Shown here one piece after another: positions 12,060-22,659 of a DNA stretch of 64,000 nucleotides. The stretch is from assembly GCA_903813345.2 (NCBI GenBank), contig CAIIXF020000001.1, forward strand, positions 45,153,885 through 45,217,884, given 5' to 3'. The stretch comes from Owenia fusiformis (taxonomy: Eukaryota; Annelida; Polychaeta; Sabellida; Oweniidae). The position numbers were made by a program, and so were the translations under genes. The notes below the pieces were generated by a model that was given only the letters and a program-made list of their open reading frames with translations, was not told where the DNA came from and searched no databases. Position 1 is the first letter of the stretch. Every line of letters begins with the position of its first letter.

Positions 12060-15000
12060 GAACGTATTATCGAGTATCCATTAAATCCGAATTCTTGAGA
12101 TCAAATATGTGTTTCTTGTCCACTTTCAAACATTATTTTGTTGCACTTATTATATACTTCCCTGTGTGTTCAATGTCTTATTTGAAAGCCAGTATATCAA
12201 CGCTGCTATCTATCTTTGAAATATAAACTAGTTATTCACGGAATTCGAAGATCAACGTTTGAAAGTCTTAATGAGTGGTTAATAAAACAGTTATATTTTA
12301 TCTATGTCTAATTATCGTTCTTCATTGTTTACCGCAACCACTTCTCTTTGTAATGATGAAAAACTTCAAACCTTTGGCTTGGATTTGGTACCATACATGA
12401 ATACAATAATAATTGTTTTAAGGGGGGAATTTATAGATTGATTTAGGACACAAACACACCGAAATGCAGCTATTTGGCTAGCCGCCATTTTCATCGATTT
12501 TCTCTGCATTTCTTCAAATAGAACTGAGTTCGATCTATATTTACACACGGTCATGTTTTTTTAATTGTTTTACGGAAGGGGATTGTAAAATGTGATTAAA
12601 TATATTATAATTACCTAAAGTAATTAACATTTTATGCATATATTAAATAAATTATGGGTTTTTTCTTCTGTATTAGGTTTTACAGAATATCAATCTTGTT
12701 TAACCTACTTCAGCATGACTTGGGTCAAACGACAATATATGTCTTTGTGAGCTTGATCAAAACGATCAAGAGTTTGATCTCTCCACTCCTAATCGACAAA
12801 TCAACAAACATATCCAACTAATACACTTGACTGATTGACCAGTAAGTAATGTGATAATAAGATTATTATAAGCCAGAACCAGAACAAAGATTGAAACATA
12901 GGCAATCAAATATGTGTAGTTTTGCATTTTAGCTTTATTTTCAACATAGCATTTTTAAATGGAATATATTAGAAGGAGACAGAAGTTTGATGCAGGACAC
13001 AAAGTATGAAGTCTGCTCTGTTGTCCATAATCTAATAGAATGGTTGGCTTTTTATTTAAATGCTTTGTTCTGTTTGCATTTTTAGGCACATGGAATAAAG
13101 CTTTCATACAATTGTTGGAATTGCTATTATACTTTGACTCAAACAATTTTTAATTGTACATTTTTCCCCAAATGGGTCTGCTTCATTTATTCATTCGAAA
13201 TTGAACAAGCATAAATGGCAACCACCTGGTTACAATTCATCTCCAGCCCAATGAGCGACAAAAGGTTACTTTCATTGACATTGCCTTATCTCACCCTCAC
13301 CATCTTCAGCCTTCTTTTGATAATATGCACACCCATATACATTACATAAGTCTCTGAAATTGATATAATGGGGCAGAGGTTAGATGCAAGGGAATGAAGA
13401 CTTCATGTAAGCCGACTGCTGCAGAGATGGCTATTTATTTATCTGCCAGGTCAAGTTTTAGACAAGTTTGGCCTGGTGAAGTTACGATTTGAAGGAATAT
13501 CATGTCATAATATCACTGCTATCATGATACATCATTGATGAATAAAAAAACAAATAACAAAATTTCAAACAAGTTAATGTTACTTAGGCCTTAATCGATT
13601 TATTTTGTATATCCCGAACCAAATTAAATGTATTCTGCACTATTATAAAATGTAAACAGGTTATTTCGCGCTCCCGCAATTTATTTGCGCCCTTGAATCT
13701 AGGCGCGAGTTTCGATTTTGATAATCTTATAAATATTAGTATTGGCCGTCACGTGATTCTTTTCAAAGTATGTATAGAAGGATTAAGAATGAACTCCAAA
13801 TAATGCGAACATTAACTCGTACCATATTTATTTAAAAATCAATACTTTGGCATACATGCTAGACATGTACATTCACCCCCAATTTCGTGCGTGCTTGGAT
13901 ATTGATTAGTTTGGGGTGACTTAGGATACTTAAGGTTGCCCTTTGCAGGCTTGATCATGATCATTTCACCTTTCTCCTCGCAATGTCAACTGTTATGAAG
14001 GATTTGGGACTGAGAGGATATAGGTCCATGATTACAGTAACCTGATTCCTAAGGAGTTTTTCGTGATTGTTCAGTATGGTTCCACACAAAAAAACTATCT
14101 TAATATCCAAAAACGTTTAACTTCTTGAACTTTTAATATTATCACATATTAATATGAACAAGTTCCAGCACCAAGCCTTTCATTTTTACTGGAAAAATTG
14201 ATACTATGTACATTATACAAAATAAAACCAAATACCCACTAGTGTAGTTTGTGAATGAATTATTTTTCAAAATGGCGCCCTAAAAGTACATCTGTTTAGA
14301 AAATCATCAACTGTTAAAACTGAACAGCCTTTTGCTCATACTTTAGCCATTAAAACTGCCATTTTAAACATGCATGTATAAACGACTTCTTCAGAGCAAG
14401 TCATCAGATACAAATACGGAATGATTTCATCCAAAAAAAGTTTTAATCCGATAGCAGCAAAATCAGAATGTTGTTGAAAATTTCCAATTGGTTTCTCGAC
14501 ATAACGGTTTCAACATTTCCCGAGAACTTTGTAATCTCAAATCCTAATATCTCGTTTTTACATAAGTAAGATTCCAAAACTGTAGAGGATAATTTATTTC
14601 AATACATTAGTATGCATTAGATGTCTAAGAAATGGGTTAATCGAACATCATTAATCCAAAACAAATCACAACATAATATTGAGCGGGATAAGATGGCGAT
14701 GGTTCAAACATTTGTGTTTGTGTGTTGTTACAAACTTGCTTTTTCCTCTATGAATCTCAATCATAGTTCTACCATATTTGGTACCAAATTGAAGCGAATA
14801 TGATGAATTTCAATATTTATCAGAAAACAATCGTATCCGGTATTGCATTTTTAAAGATAAGTATAATCAAAACAAAAGTTATTGTTTTTTAGAAGATATT
14901 TTTTCGATTAAGGATGATTTTCGTCTATAATGACAATTTATTCATATTTTCTTTATAAAGTAACAAAATCTAGAATCATTTAGCTTTCATTTAATGTATT

Positions 15001-15120
15001 GAGTTTCTAGAAGTGGTGGATATTCATTGTACAAAGGTGTTCTGGAAATTGGTAAGAAACACAACTTAAAATTTAAGTGGAACATTTTAATGGACGGACT
15101 CGCAATCCAGATATCTTTCT
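12060..15120. other. Spacer between the two divergent H1 genes
   Basis: About 3 kb of AT-rich DNA. No core histone gene, other exon, tRNA or 5S gene was recognised. A GC-rich patch GCGCTCCCGCAATTTATTTG lies near 13669. The open frames at 12366, 12955, 14621 and 14987 are not protein-like. Confidence 0.5.
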
Positions 15121-15132
15121 CTGACGTCCGCG
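15121..15132 (+). promoter_or_regulatory. Shared H1 upstream motif CTGACGTCCGCG
   Basis: Identical to the block upstream of the minus-strand H1 at 12039-12050, about 100 bases before the start codon. Confidence 0.55.
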
Positions 15133-15137
15133 TGGCC

Positions 15138-15148
15138 TCTAATAAAAG
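15138..15148 (+). promoter_or_regulatory. TATA-like element of plus-strand H1
   Basis: TCTAATAAAAG occupies the position of CTATAAAAG in the minus-strand copy, with one base departing from TATAAA. The leader after it is strongly conserved between the copies. Confidence 0.55.
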
Positions 15149-15224
15149 CGGAGTCAAAGCCAGAGGGAAATTATTCATTTGTAAATCTCAGTAGAAATTC
15201 TACAGCGATCGCAAAACTCTCAGC

Positions 15225-15755
15225 ATGTCTGCAAAGTCACCAGTCAAGGCCAAGAAGGCATCCAAGCCTAAGGCACCAGCTGCTCACCCTAAATACAGCG
15301 TGATGATCGCCGCAGCTATCAGCGCTTTGAAGGAACGCACTGGATCATCCCGACAAGCCATCGTGAAATTCATCAAGGCTAACTTCAAAGGACTCGGTGC
15401 CGATGCCTCAATCAACGCACACGTCAAATTGGCTCTTAAGCGAGGAGTAACAGCAGGCACACTCAAACAAGCCAAGGGAACCGGAGCATCAGGCAGCTTC
15501 AAAGTTGGCAAAGTAGAGAAGCCCAAGAAAGCAAAGAAGCCCAAGGCCAAGAAACCCAAGAAGGTCAAGAAGGCAAAGAAGCCCAAAGCCAAGAAGGTCG
15601 CCAAGAAACCAGCAGCCAAGAAGGCAGCCAAGAAACCAGCAGCTAAGAAACCAGCAGCCAAGAAACCAGCAGCCAAGAAACCAGCAGCTAAGAAACCTGC
15701 AGCCAAGAAACCCGCTGCCAAGAAGGCCGCCAAGAAGCCAGCAGCCAAGAAATAG
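15225..15755 (+). CDS. Linker histone H1, replication-dependent copy 2
   Basis: 176 aa, intronless, nearly identical to the minus-strand H1. The order is a short basic N-terminus ([18 protein letters not shown]), the globular winged helix at about residues 20-95, and an AAKKP-repeat tail ending in AAKK. Differences from copy 1 include IVKFI for [14 protein letters not shown] for GGDASVNAQ, and two KKAAKKP irregularities in the tail. Codons differ at many synonymous third positions (for example GCC/GCG and ACC/ACT), so the copies are old enough to have diverged silently while protein and control elements were kept. Regulation should be S-phase-coupled, given the stem-loop 30 bases after the stop. 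Confidence 0.97.
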   Translation: MSAKSPVKAKKASKPKAPAAHPKYSVMIAAAISALKERTGSSRQAIVKFIKANFKGLGADASINAHVKLALKRGVTAGTLKQAKGTGASGSFKVGKVEKPKKAKKPKAKKPKKVKKAKKPKAKKVAKKPAAKKAAKKPAAKKPAAKKPAAKKPAAKKPAAKKPAAKKAAKKPAAKK

Positions 15756-15785
15756 ACTGATTCACACCGGTCACAAAAACACAAA

Positions 15786-15801
15786 GGCCCTTCTCAGGGC
15801 C
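15786..15801 (+). terminator. Histone mRNA 3' stem-loop (plus-strand H1)
   Basis: GGCCCT-TCTC-AGGGCC followed by ACCCA, identical to the other copy. ACAAAAGAGAG at about 15813 is a good candidate for the purine-rich U7-binding downstream element. Confidence 0.96.
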
Positions 15802-15829
15802 ACCCATTATTTACAAAAGAGAGATTGAT

Positions 15830-16540
15830 TTATGAATTTTGCGAAATAGATTTAGCATTTTTACTCAAATCGTGTCTCATTCAGATTGATACTCTGTCTA
15901 TTTGTTTGATATAAAGAATCAAAATATTTTATCCTCAAAATAAATGCGGATAGTTGATATCGACATTTACTTTACATTTGAAACTCTAGAAACGGATTCT
16001 TTTGAGATATATTATATTGACATATTGGTCAGAATACCAGAAATATTACTTAAATCTATTATATTATAGCCTCTATATATTTCTGATTATTGTTTTAACA
16101 TAACATACATGTACATTTATAGTGTTTGTACATGTCCTGGTCCAAATATTTCAGTTGTGTGCTGTCATCTGAATCTGATTTGTATGAATGTATTTCACAT
16201 TTGTGTCTTCTGTAAGGTCTTTTGAAATTCTTTGACAAACCTAAACAGATAAGTATTATGTAGTTTCTCTCAGAAATAATTAAGCGAAGCTTTTCTGTGG
16301 ATATGTTCTTGAAACAATTGTTTTAATGAGATCCAGCAGTGAAAGTACCAAAGAAAAAATTAAAAGACTATCCATTAGCTTTAATGTCATGTTTAAGAAC
16401 CCATATTCTTACCATCGAAAATATATCAACTTGAGTACTTCAGAACTTTTTGTTGGCTCTGAGATGAAATGGGAACAGATTTCTACCATAGGCAGAAGTG
16501 ACATCTTTGAATCAATGCATTATTATGATTTTGAATCTAC
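15830..16540. other. Intergenic, no feature seen
   Basis: AT-rich spacer between the H1 stem-loop and the poly(A) signal of the minus-strand gene that follows. No coding or repeat signal recognised. Confidence 0.5.
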
Positions 16541-16544
16541 AGCA

Positions 16545-16550
16545 TTTATT
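16545..16550 (-). terminator. Poly(A) signal AATAAA of the unrecognised minus-strand gene
   Basis: AATAAA on the minus strand, 44 bases after the stop codon at 16595, in the expected place for a short 3' UTR. Confidence 0.5.
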
Positions 16551-16594
16551 CATATATTGCAGTGTTTTTACATATAGATGTCACTCAATAACGT

Positions 16595-16940
16595 TTAATT
16601 GGCAAAATAAGTGAGGTCAATCGCATCCTGTGGTGCTATATTGTGATCAGTTTGCCAGGCGGTTGGATGGACAGGCGATCGATCTGTCGGGTGGGGGTCA
16701 CGATGAATCTTGTATACAGGTTTCCAGCCAAATCGTTTCATGGGTTCATCTGAAAAATTGTTAGGGATGTTTCTTGGTATGAAAGTCTACACCTAATTAG
16801 TTACTAGGTATTCAATGTTAAGGTGGCCATTTCACTTCATTTCCGTCCCAAAACCTGTTTATTCTATTAAAAGGTGCGATACTTTTCACCCTGTGCCTTG
16901 TAAACCTTCACCTCGTCATTGAATATGTTCTTCAGATTAG
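16595..16940 (-). CDS. Unrecognised gene, last two exons
   Basis: Two exons proposed on the minus strand: 16940-16890 (51 nt) and 16749-16595 (155 nt, ending TAA). The last exon follows a pyrimidine-rich tract and CAG. It reads EPMKRFGWKPVYKIHRDPHP and then TDRSPVHPTAWQTDHNIAPQ, a protein-like, proline- and tryptophan-rich composition not expected by chance. The upstream exon reads NLKNIFNDEVKVYKAQ and joins in phase 1 across an intron of about 140 bases with a weak GTGAAA donor. The frame is too short to appear as a long open frame. I do not recognise the family; the short PxxW/HP style recalls small axonemal proteins, but that is only an impression. The 5' exons were not found and may be interrupted by the repeats beyond 17.5 kb. 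Confidence 0.45.
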
Positions 16941-17390
16941 CTTTTATGGTCTAACTATCATCATCAGTGATGTGAGATGACGGAACAGATCTAACCAACA
17001 ATGTTTTGCTTTTTGTTTAAGAACCTTTTCAAAATATCTAAGCACGAGTATCAAAGGGAAGACAAAAAACTGTAAATAAATCTAGCAAGAAAAGAAAACC
17101 CTGAGAGTAAACCTGTCATAAGAAAAAAGACATGTATCCAAAAACCATGATCCAAAGTGAAAAAAAATAATGTCTAACACCCCCCCCCCCTCCTCCTTCC
17201 TCTCCAATCGGGAGCCAATGACCAAAACACCATACTGAAGTCATTGCAACTACATGTTGAAGAAAAAAATAATGTGATAGCCAAATCTCATAACATCAAG
17301 AATAGTAGACACCATATTCAGTCTCAAATTATGTGGGATAGACAAAATCCAGTCTCGAAGCCCATGGGCAATTCAAATGCTTAACACATG

Positions 17391-17412
17391 AGCGTAGCCA
17401 GGAGGGGGGAAG
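17391..17412. repeat. Transposon end fragment (GAGCGTAGCCAGG)
   Basis: GAGCGTAGCCAGGAGGGGGG is an end sequence. Its inverted form, CTGACTACGCCTATGG after a C-rich run, lies at 48025-48066. Both appear as solo ends. Confidence 0.4.
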
Positions 17413-17516
17413 TAAATTTTTAATTCTTTTCGAGAGGTGAATCCCTGTACCCCCGCTCGCAGGGACACAGACCCTACAAATCGCATCCCACAAAGGATTT
17501 CTAAGCCTTGAGAGAG

Positions 17517-17798
17517 CGTCCCATTATTTCCACATTGTTATAACAATTTTTACAGGTTTTGGGATAAGTACACTATATTTTTCAATTTTTCACGAGGAAT
17601 TCATTTCTGAGGTACATTTCAATGGATCTCATCAGTCTCCTTTTGGAGATATCCAGTACCACATTGTTATAAGTGCAAAATGAGGCAAAACATTTAGGCC
17701 CACCTTGTCATATCCGTTTGGGTAGGCAGCAGAGCCAATCAGATACATAATTTTGGTCATGTGACAAATAGTTATAACAATGTGGAAATAATGGGACG
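17517..17798. mobile_element. MITE with CGTCCCATTATTTCCACATT ends
   Basis: 282 bp with terminal inverted repeats of about 28 bp that begin CGTCCCATTATTTCC and run through ACATTGTTATAAC. An internal CCACATTGTTATAA word is repeated near 17654. No coding capacity. Further single ends lie at 18373-18400 and 10102-10123. Confidence 0.8.
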
Positions 17799-18372
17799 AT
17801 CTGTTACTAGCATACTTTGCAGGTAATTTACAAAGGAGATCATAAATCATGACACCATACATGTAGTACAAACAAAAGAAAGCAGATTTGACATTATTTG
17901 TAACAAAAAAATCATTCAGTTTAACTTAATCAACTACTGACCCTGTTATGGCCTTTTTACCTTTTAAAGATCTGGTGGATTTATCCAAAATATTTACAAT
18001 TTTTCGCACTTAAGTTGTGTTGTTATGGCAACCACTTGACCAATCATAATCAAACTTGTCATGGCAACTAATTATAGGTGGATACATAATCCCTAGAAAT
18101 ATGAATGTGATTGAAGGTATATATTAACACAGAATAACCAGAATAATGGTATACGAAACAATAACAAAATGGAAGTGAATAAAAATTCAGTTTTCAGGGT
18201 TATTTTGATATTTCAAAAACAAGAAACCATAAAAAAAGATGATTTTTGCTCTGCAATGCCTGCATATACAAATGATTACCTATACGATAAATTAAGTTTT
18301 TAAAAAGTTCTACTCAAAAGTTATGAAGACCTAAACTTCAACCTTTGATTTCTCAATATCAGCGAAAATGCA

Positions 18373-18400
18373 ATTGTAACAATGTGGAAATAATGGGACG
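18373..18400. repeat. Solo end of the 17.5 kb MITE family
   Basis: ACAATGTGGAAATAATGGGA then CG, matching the right terminal repeat of 17517-17798. Confidence 0.65.
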
Positions 18401-18539
18401 AGAGATAGACATAGAGGCATTTTTGTTTTTCTTTTAATAGCACAACTTTGAAGAAAAACAGTGCAGTACGAAACAAACAATCCTTGATTTTCAAACACCT
18501 GGTAGGTTTGAAATTCAAATTAACGGTTTTGCGGGACGT

Positions 18540-18800
18540 AGTCGTTTCGATACGTCCTGTATACATAATTGGATCAGTATTTTCCAAGATATAGTGATTT
18601 TCCATTAGCGATTTTCGTATTTTCCTAGTACAACTATCTTTTGAGCAGGTGTCCAAGGCATCATGTTTTACAACTAATCATTTACAGGAGCTATACATAC
18701 ACAGTCTCTTCTTTATTTCCTGAAAATATGAACATAATTGAACCAGCATTCTTCAAGATATAGCGATTTCTTTGGGTTGCGTTTTTTTTAACACCCTGTA
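18540..18800. repeat. Two diverged copies of an ACATAATTG...AAGATATAG unit
   Basis: The stretch at about 18562 (ACATAATTGGATCAGTATTT) resembles that at about 18731 (ACATAATTGAACCAGCATTC), and both continue into CAAGATATAG(T/C)GATTT. The second ends in AACACCCTG-TA, a CAGGGTGT-type terminus. Confidence 0.4.
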
Positions 18801-18928
18801 GTTGGTTCTCTGTGTAAATGATGACTGTCTATCTACGGGAAGCTGGATTCTTTATCGCCATAGGTTTGGAGACACACAACCAATTGATCCTTCCACTACG
18901 AATAGATGGCATTTAAAAAACAAGAATA

Positions 18929-19561
18929 CAGGGTGTCCCGAAAGTATGCCCCTCCCCCCCCCTAGGCAGACATATTCCAGTGTCCTCATAATATGCGTCA
19001 TATATCATGTTAAAGCTTATCCAAAGTTACATTGATCTGCCAAGTATCATGGTTTAACTCCCAAATTGGAAAAAGTTACAGTCATTTTAAAAGTTCGTGT
19101 TTTGTCAAAATAAAGTTCAATTTTACACCACATTACTAGTCAATGAGTCCCCCCTTGGCCATGTGAACAGCAGCAATTATTTTCAGATATGACCTTAAAA
19201 GCCCTTCATATAGGGGCGTGGAATTTTATAACCCTCTTAAAACCTGTTAAGCCACTTTAGAAGAGTTTCCTTAGAGTTCTCTTTTTCCAACTCAATATCC
19301 ATCCGACCCGAAAAGAATTGATGCTGTTACGATAGCCCAGGAGGACACATTGACTATTGATTTGGTGTAAAATTGAACTTAATTTTGACCAAACACTAGA
19401 TTTTGAAATGCCTGTAATTTTTTCACATTTGAGAGTTGAACCATGATACTTGACAAATCAATGTAACTTTGGATACGCTTTAAAATGATATATGACACAT
19501 ACTATGGCGACACTGGTATATGTCTGCCTAGGGGGGAGGGCCATACTTTCGGGACACCCTG
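18929..19561. mobile_element. Foldback element with CAGGGTGTCCC ends, TA target duplication
   Basis: 633 bp flanked by TA on both sides. The terminal inverted repeats start CAGGGTGTCCCGAAAGTATG and extend about 220 bases inward with roughly 85-90% identity by eye, leaving a short centre. The TA target suggests Tc1/mariner-type mobilisation, but no transposase is present. The frame at 18802-19035 is not a gene. Confidence 0.85.
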
Positions 19562-19810
19562 TATAGTCCATTATTGTAATTACATTAACATCACCAGTGG
19601 TTGGATTTCGATAAGTACATGAATGAAAATATGTATGTATGGACCAACTCTAGAACATGGTTTGATGTGACGAAGGTGCATTTTCTTTAAAATATTTGAC
19701 CTTTGTGACCTGCCTCAATCTGTCAAAATCAGAATGACAATTTTTATGTCACCACTAAAAAGTGTTATGGTCTCCGTTTTTTACGGCGGTCTGTGGTTGG
19801 CGGTTGGTGG

Positions 19811-19838
19811 TTGGCGATCGGCGTCTGTAATAAATAGG
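19811..19838. repeat. Dispersed repeat, copy 2 (diverged TCTGTAAyAAATrG core)
   Basis: GGCGATCGGCGTCTGTAATA followed by AATAGG resembles the repeats at 9832 and 44157. It is preceded by a GGTTGGCGGTTGGTGGTTGG run. Confidence 0.45.
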
Positions 19839-19859
19839 ATAGTTTCTAAATAGCAGAAA

Positions 19860-20352
19860 AAGCAATGGAATCTAGTGCTGCCATCTTTTATTCAGCTTTT
19901 AATTTGGGCTAGAGTTCCATTCACTTACATGCTATAATCTTGGCAAAGTGGCTTAATTTCATGATTTATCAAAGAGTCTTAGTTGAATCTATATAAAACT
20001 TGAATGATATACCACTTGATGACCCTGTTTAAGTACATGTTGTGATTAAACATGCAAATGTTGGTTGACATACAAATAATCCAAGGTTTTAAAGAATTTT
20101 AGCATTGTATCTATGGAGATTTGGTCCAAGTTTTTTTTAAATTGTCATAGAAAATTATTCAAACTACATAACTGTGTAAATCAAAGCTAATATAGGAGAA
20201 AACAGTTCACTGAATTCAAATATGCCATTCAAAAGAAGGTAATGTAAGCCATTAGTCTAATATGTAAATCTTTTAAAATCCCACAAAAAACGTGATTTAG
20301 CGAGATTTCAAAGGCTATATGGAAACTATACTATTCTTACAACTTCCAATAA
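19860..20352. other. Intergenic, no feature seen
   Basis: AT-rich DNA between repeats. No exon or RNA gene recognised. Confidence 0.4.
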
Positions 20353-21282
20353 TCACTGCTACCCACCTAATTACACAGACGTATCGTCAGTGTATCATGG
20401 CGGAACTACTTCCGGGACTAGGTTTCGGTAAGATTTTTTTAATAGAGAATTTTCGTTATACGTATTGATTCTACTTATACGGATACGTATACGTATGTTT
20501 ATAAGTATAAGTATAAGTATAAGTTACAGATTAAAATCATGTTTCGTTATAAGTATAACATTAGAAACTTATATCAACAACGGCCGGTATAATGGACATA
20601 AAGTTCTAACACTATGTCACTGGGTGTTATGAATATCAATAATGTATGCAAGACAATGAAAAAAAGATAAGGTAACTTCTTACTTATAAACCCTGTTCTA
20701 ACTGTAAAAAACGTATAGCCTAACGAATAGAGAGCGCAAGTTGTGATGACGTATTACACAAAAGCCATACGTATAAGTATAAGTATAAGTATAAGGGGGC
20801 CAATTACGTATAACGAAAATTCTCTATTACCCGATTTACACCTACTTATAAGTCACGTTGTGGATAATAATTTGGCTCGAAGTTAAGGAAGATAGTCTAG
20901 TTTGAGAATGTGTCGATGGTTTTAGGTTTTATATGTTTATAAAGAAGACACAATTCACGTATTTAGTCCCTCGCTTTTGTTACACTGACGAACGACCAAT
21001 ATCAGTGTAATATTGGCAATATTAATGCCGATCGTCAGTGTAACAAAAGTGAGGGACTAAATATGTGAAATGCGTCTTCGTTAACATACCAAACCTAAAA
21101 CCATCGACACATTCTTAAACTAGACTATCTCCCATAACTTCGAGCCAAATTAAAAACCACATCGTGACTTATATGTAGATGTAAATCGAGAAATAAAAAT
21201 ATCTTACCAAATTCAAATCCCGGAAGTAGTTCAGCCATGATACACTGACGATACGTCTGTGTAACTAGGTGGGTAGCAGTGA
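20353..21282. mobile_element. Long foldback element (interrupted by a nested insertion)
   Basis: Outer ends TCACTGCTACCCACCTA and its inverted copy, with ATAA on both sides as a possible 4-bp target duplication. The arms pair almost throughout: CAGACGTATCGTCAGTGTAT, then the CTACTTCCGGG, TCGAG/CGATTTACA and GATAGTCTAG blocks, to a centre of TTTTGTTACACTGACG and its inverse. The left arm is split by another element at 20442-20827. No transposase. Confidence 0.85.
20442..20827. mobile_element. Nested MITE with ATAGAGAATTTTCG ends and TA target
   Basis: 386 bp, terminal inverted repeats of 23 bp starting ATAGAGAATTTTCGTTATAC, flanked by TA on both sides. It sits inside the left arm of the foldback. 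The interior contains arrays of ATAAGT units near both ends, in both orientations, and ATACGTA palindromes. Its absence from the right arm and from the related arm at 10333-10492 proves insertion after the host element formed. Confidence 0.85.
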
Positions 21283-21365
21283 ATAATTGAACAAATACTG
21301 TTTAGACTGACTTCAATTTCATCTACATGATTTTAGAAGTTCGTATCTGACTTTATATTTAAGAT

Positions 21366-21790
21366 TTGGCCTTCAATGACCTTTTCAAGGTCAAAAGGTA
21401 TTTTTTCAACTTGCTTCAAATTGACCAATTTTTTTTCAAAATCATCTACAAGTTATCAGACTTTCAAATCTGCCTTTGGATTTTAGATTTGACCTTCAAT
21501 GACATTCTCAAGGTCATAAAAGGTCAAAAAGGCCTTTTTTCAACTTGCTTCAAATTGACCATTTTTCAAAATCATCTACAAGCTCTCCCTCTCATTCCTC
21601 TGAACATTCTAGTCTTATCTGTCCTGATTTGAGATTTGACCTTCAATGACCCTTTCAAGGTCAAAAAAGTACTTTTTCAACTTGCTTCAAATTAACCAAT
21701 TTTTTCAAAATCATCTACAAGTCTCAACGGTTCAAATCTGACTATAGATATTTTTCTCTCATTTCTCTTAACATTCTAGTCTTATCTGTC
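21366..21790. repeat. Tandem repeat with AAGGTCA words, about three copies
   Basis: Degenerate units of about 125-145 bp, each with GACCTTCAATGAC, TTTCAAGGTCA, TTTTTCAACTTGCTTCAAAT and CAAAATCATCTACAAG. Copies start near 21367, 21490 and 21634. The frame at 21366-21632 comes from the repeat. Confidence 0.8.
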
Positions 21791-21993
21791 AACAAATTAA
21801 TTAACAGGCCATTACTTTGATATGTTCCGCAAGTACTAGAATTTCTAAAATGTTTGTTGGTGACACAGTTTTTAAGAAATATGTAGTTAAGAGAAGAGGT
21901 CAAGTGGATATCAGACATTAATTTAAATGTTGAATATTATGTAAAAACCATCTTCTAATTCTAATAAAAGTTACACCATCGTAACGCGTGAAG

Positions 21994-22108
21994 AATAGTA
22001 CAATAACGTCATTTCTGCAGGCAATATAGTGAAATATTGGACCAAGGGCCGCAGGCCCAAGGTCCAATATTTCACTATTTTGCCCGCAGAAATGACGTTA
22101 TTACTATT
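21994..22108. repeat. Near-perfect 115-bp hairpin
   Basis: AATAGTACAATAACGTCATT through to GGACCAAGGGCC pairs with GGCCCAAGGTCC through to AATGACGTTATTACTATT, leaving only a few loop bases. It has the form of a palindromic MITE or a source of long double-stranded RNA. It lies immediately before the 22.1-22.65 kb element. Confidence 0.8.
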
Positions 22109-22216
22109 ATTACCACCGTTAATGCCCAGGGCTGAAATAGCAAATTTGAAATAGAAAATCTTACGCACTGAACGATATCACTTTTCCCGGGAAACATAGC
22201 CGGGCGGATAATGTCA

Positions 22217-22533
22217 GTATTACATACCTAGCGAAGCATTTGTATGAAAGTCAATGGGAAAGTTAGCGAGCTATATCCACCGATATTGCCCGATTACCCC
22301 GATATAGCCCGCTTACCTCGTTTTGATATTAGATTTCTTTAATAACCATGATAATATCATGACGTCACGTCATTGATACAAAGTAACCATGGGAACAAAT
22401 GCATGTAATACATCAGTTATGTCACTATGACGTGAAATATGCCTTCGTTCTTGCCCAAATATAGAGCCTCCCAAGGTCGGCCTATATTGGGAGAACTCAG
22501 GCATATTTCACGTCATAGTGACATAACCTCTAA
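22217..22533 (+). mobile_element. 317-bp module, copy A (inverted twin at 33254)
   Basis: Almost identical to the reverse complement of 33254-33570; I count two differences. The second third is a long palindrome built on TTATGTCACTATGACGTGAA. It may be the core of a larger element at about 22111-22655, whose outer parts carry inverted TTACCACC words. No coding capacity. Confidence 0.85.
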
Positions 22534-22659
22534 TTATTGCCCGACTAAAGTCATTAACTCCCGACACAATATTGCTCACGTCAATATAGCAATTTAAATG
22601 CCTTCTCAACTAGTTCTAAAACCCCTAGAACAGGCCCTGCAAGGTGGTAATGATGGGGA

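Noticed and set aside
17880-18020. Possible further upstream exon of the unrecognised minus-strand gene (LDKSTRSLK with a GTAAAA donor)
   Set aside because: Acceptor is poor, the peptide is too short to judge and nothing else supports it.
22217-22533. Helitron interpretation of the 317-bp module (ends CTAA, near-terminal palindrome)
   Set aside because: No TC at the other end, and the second copy is not followed by T, so the Helitron A-T target rule fails.
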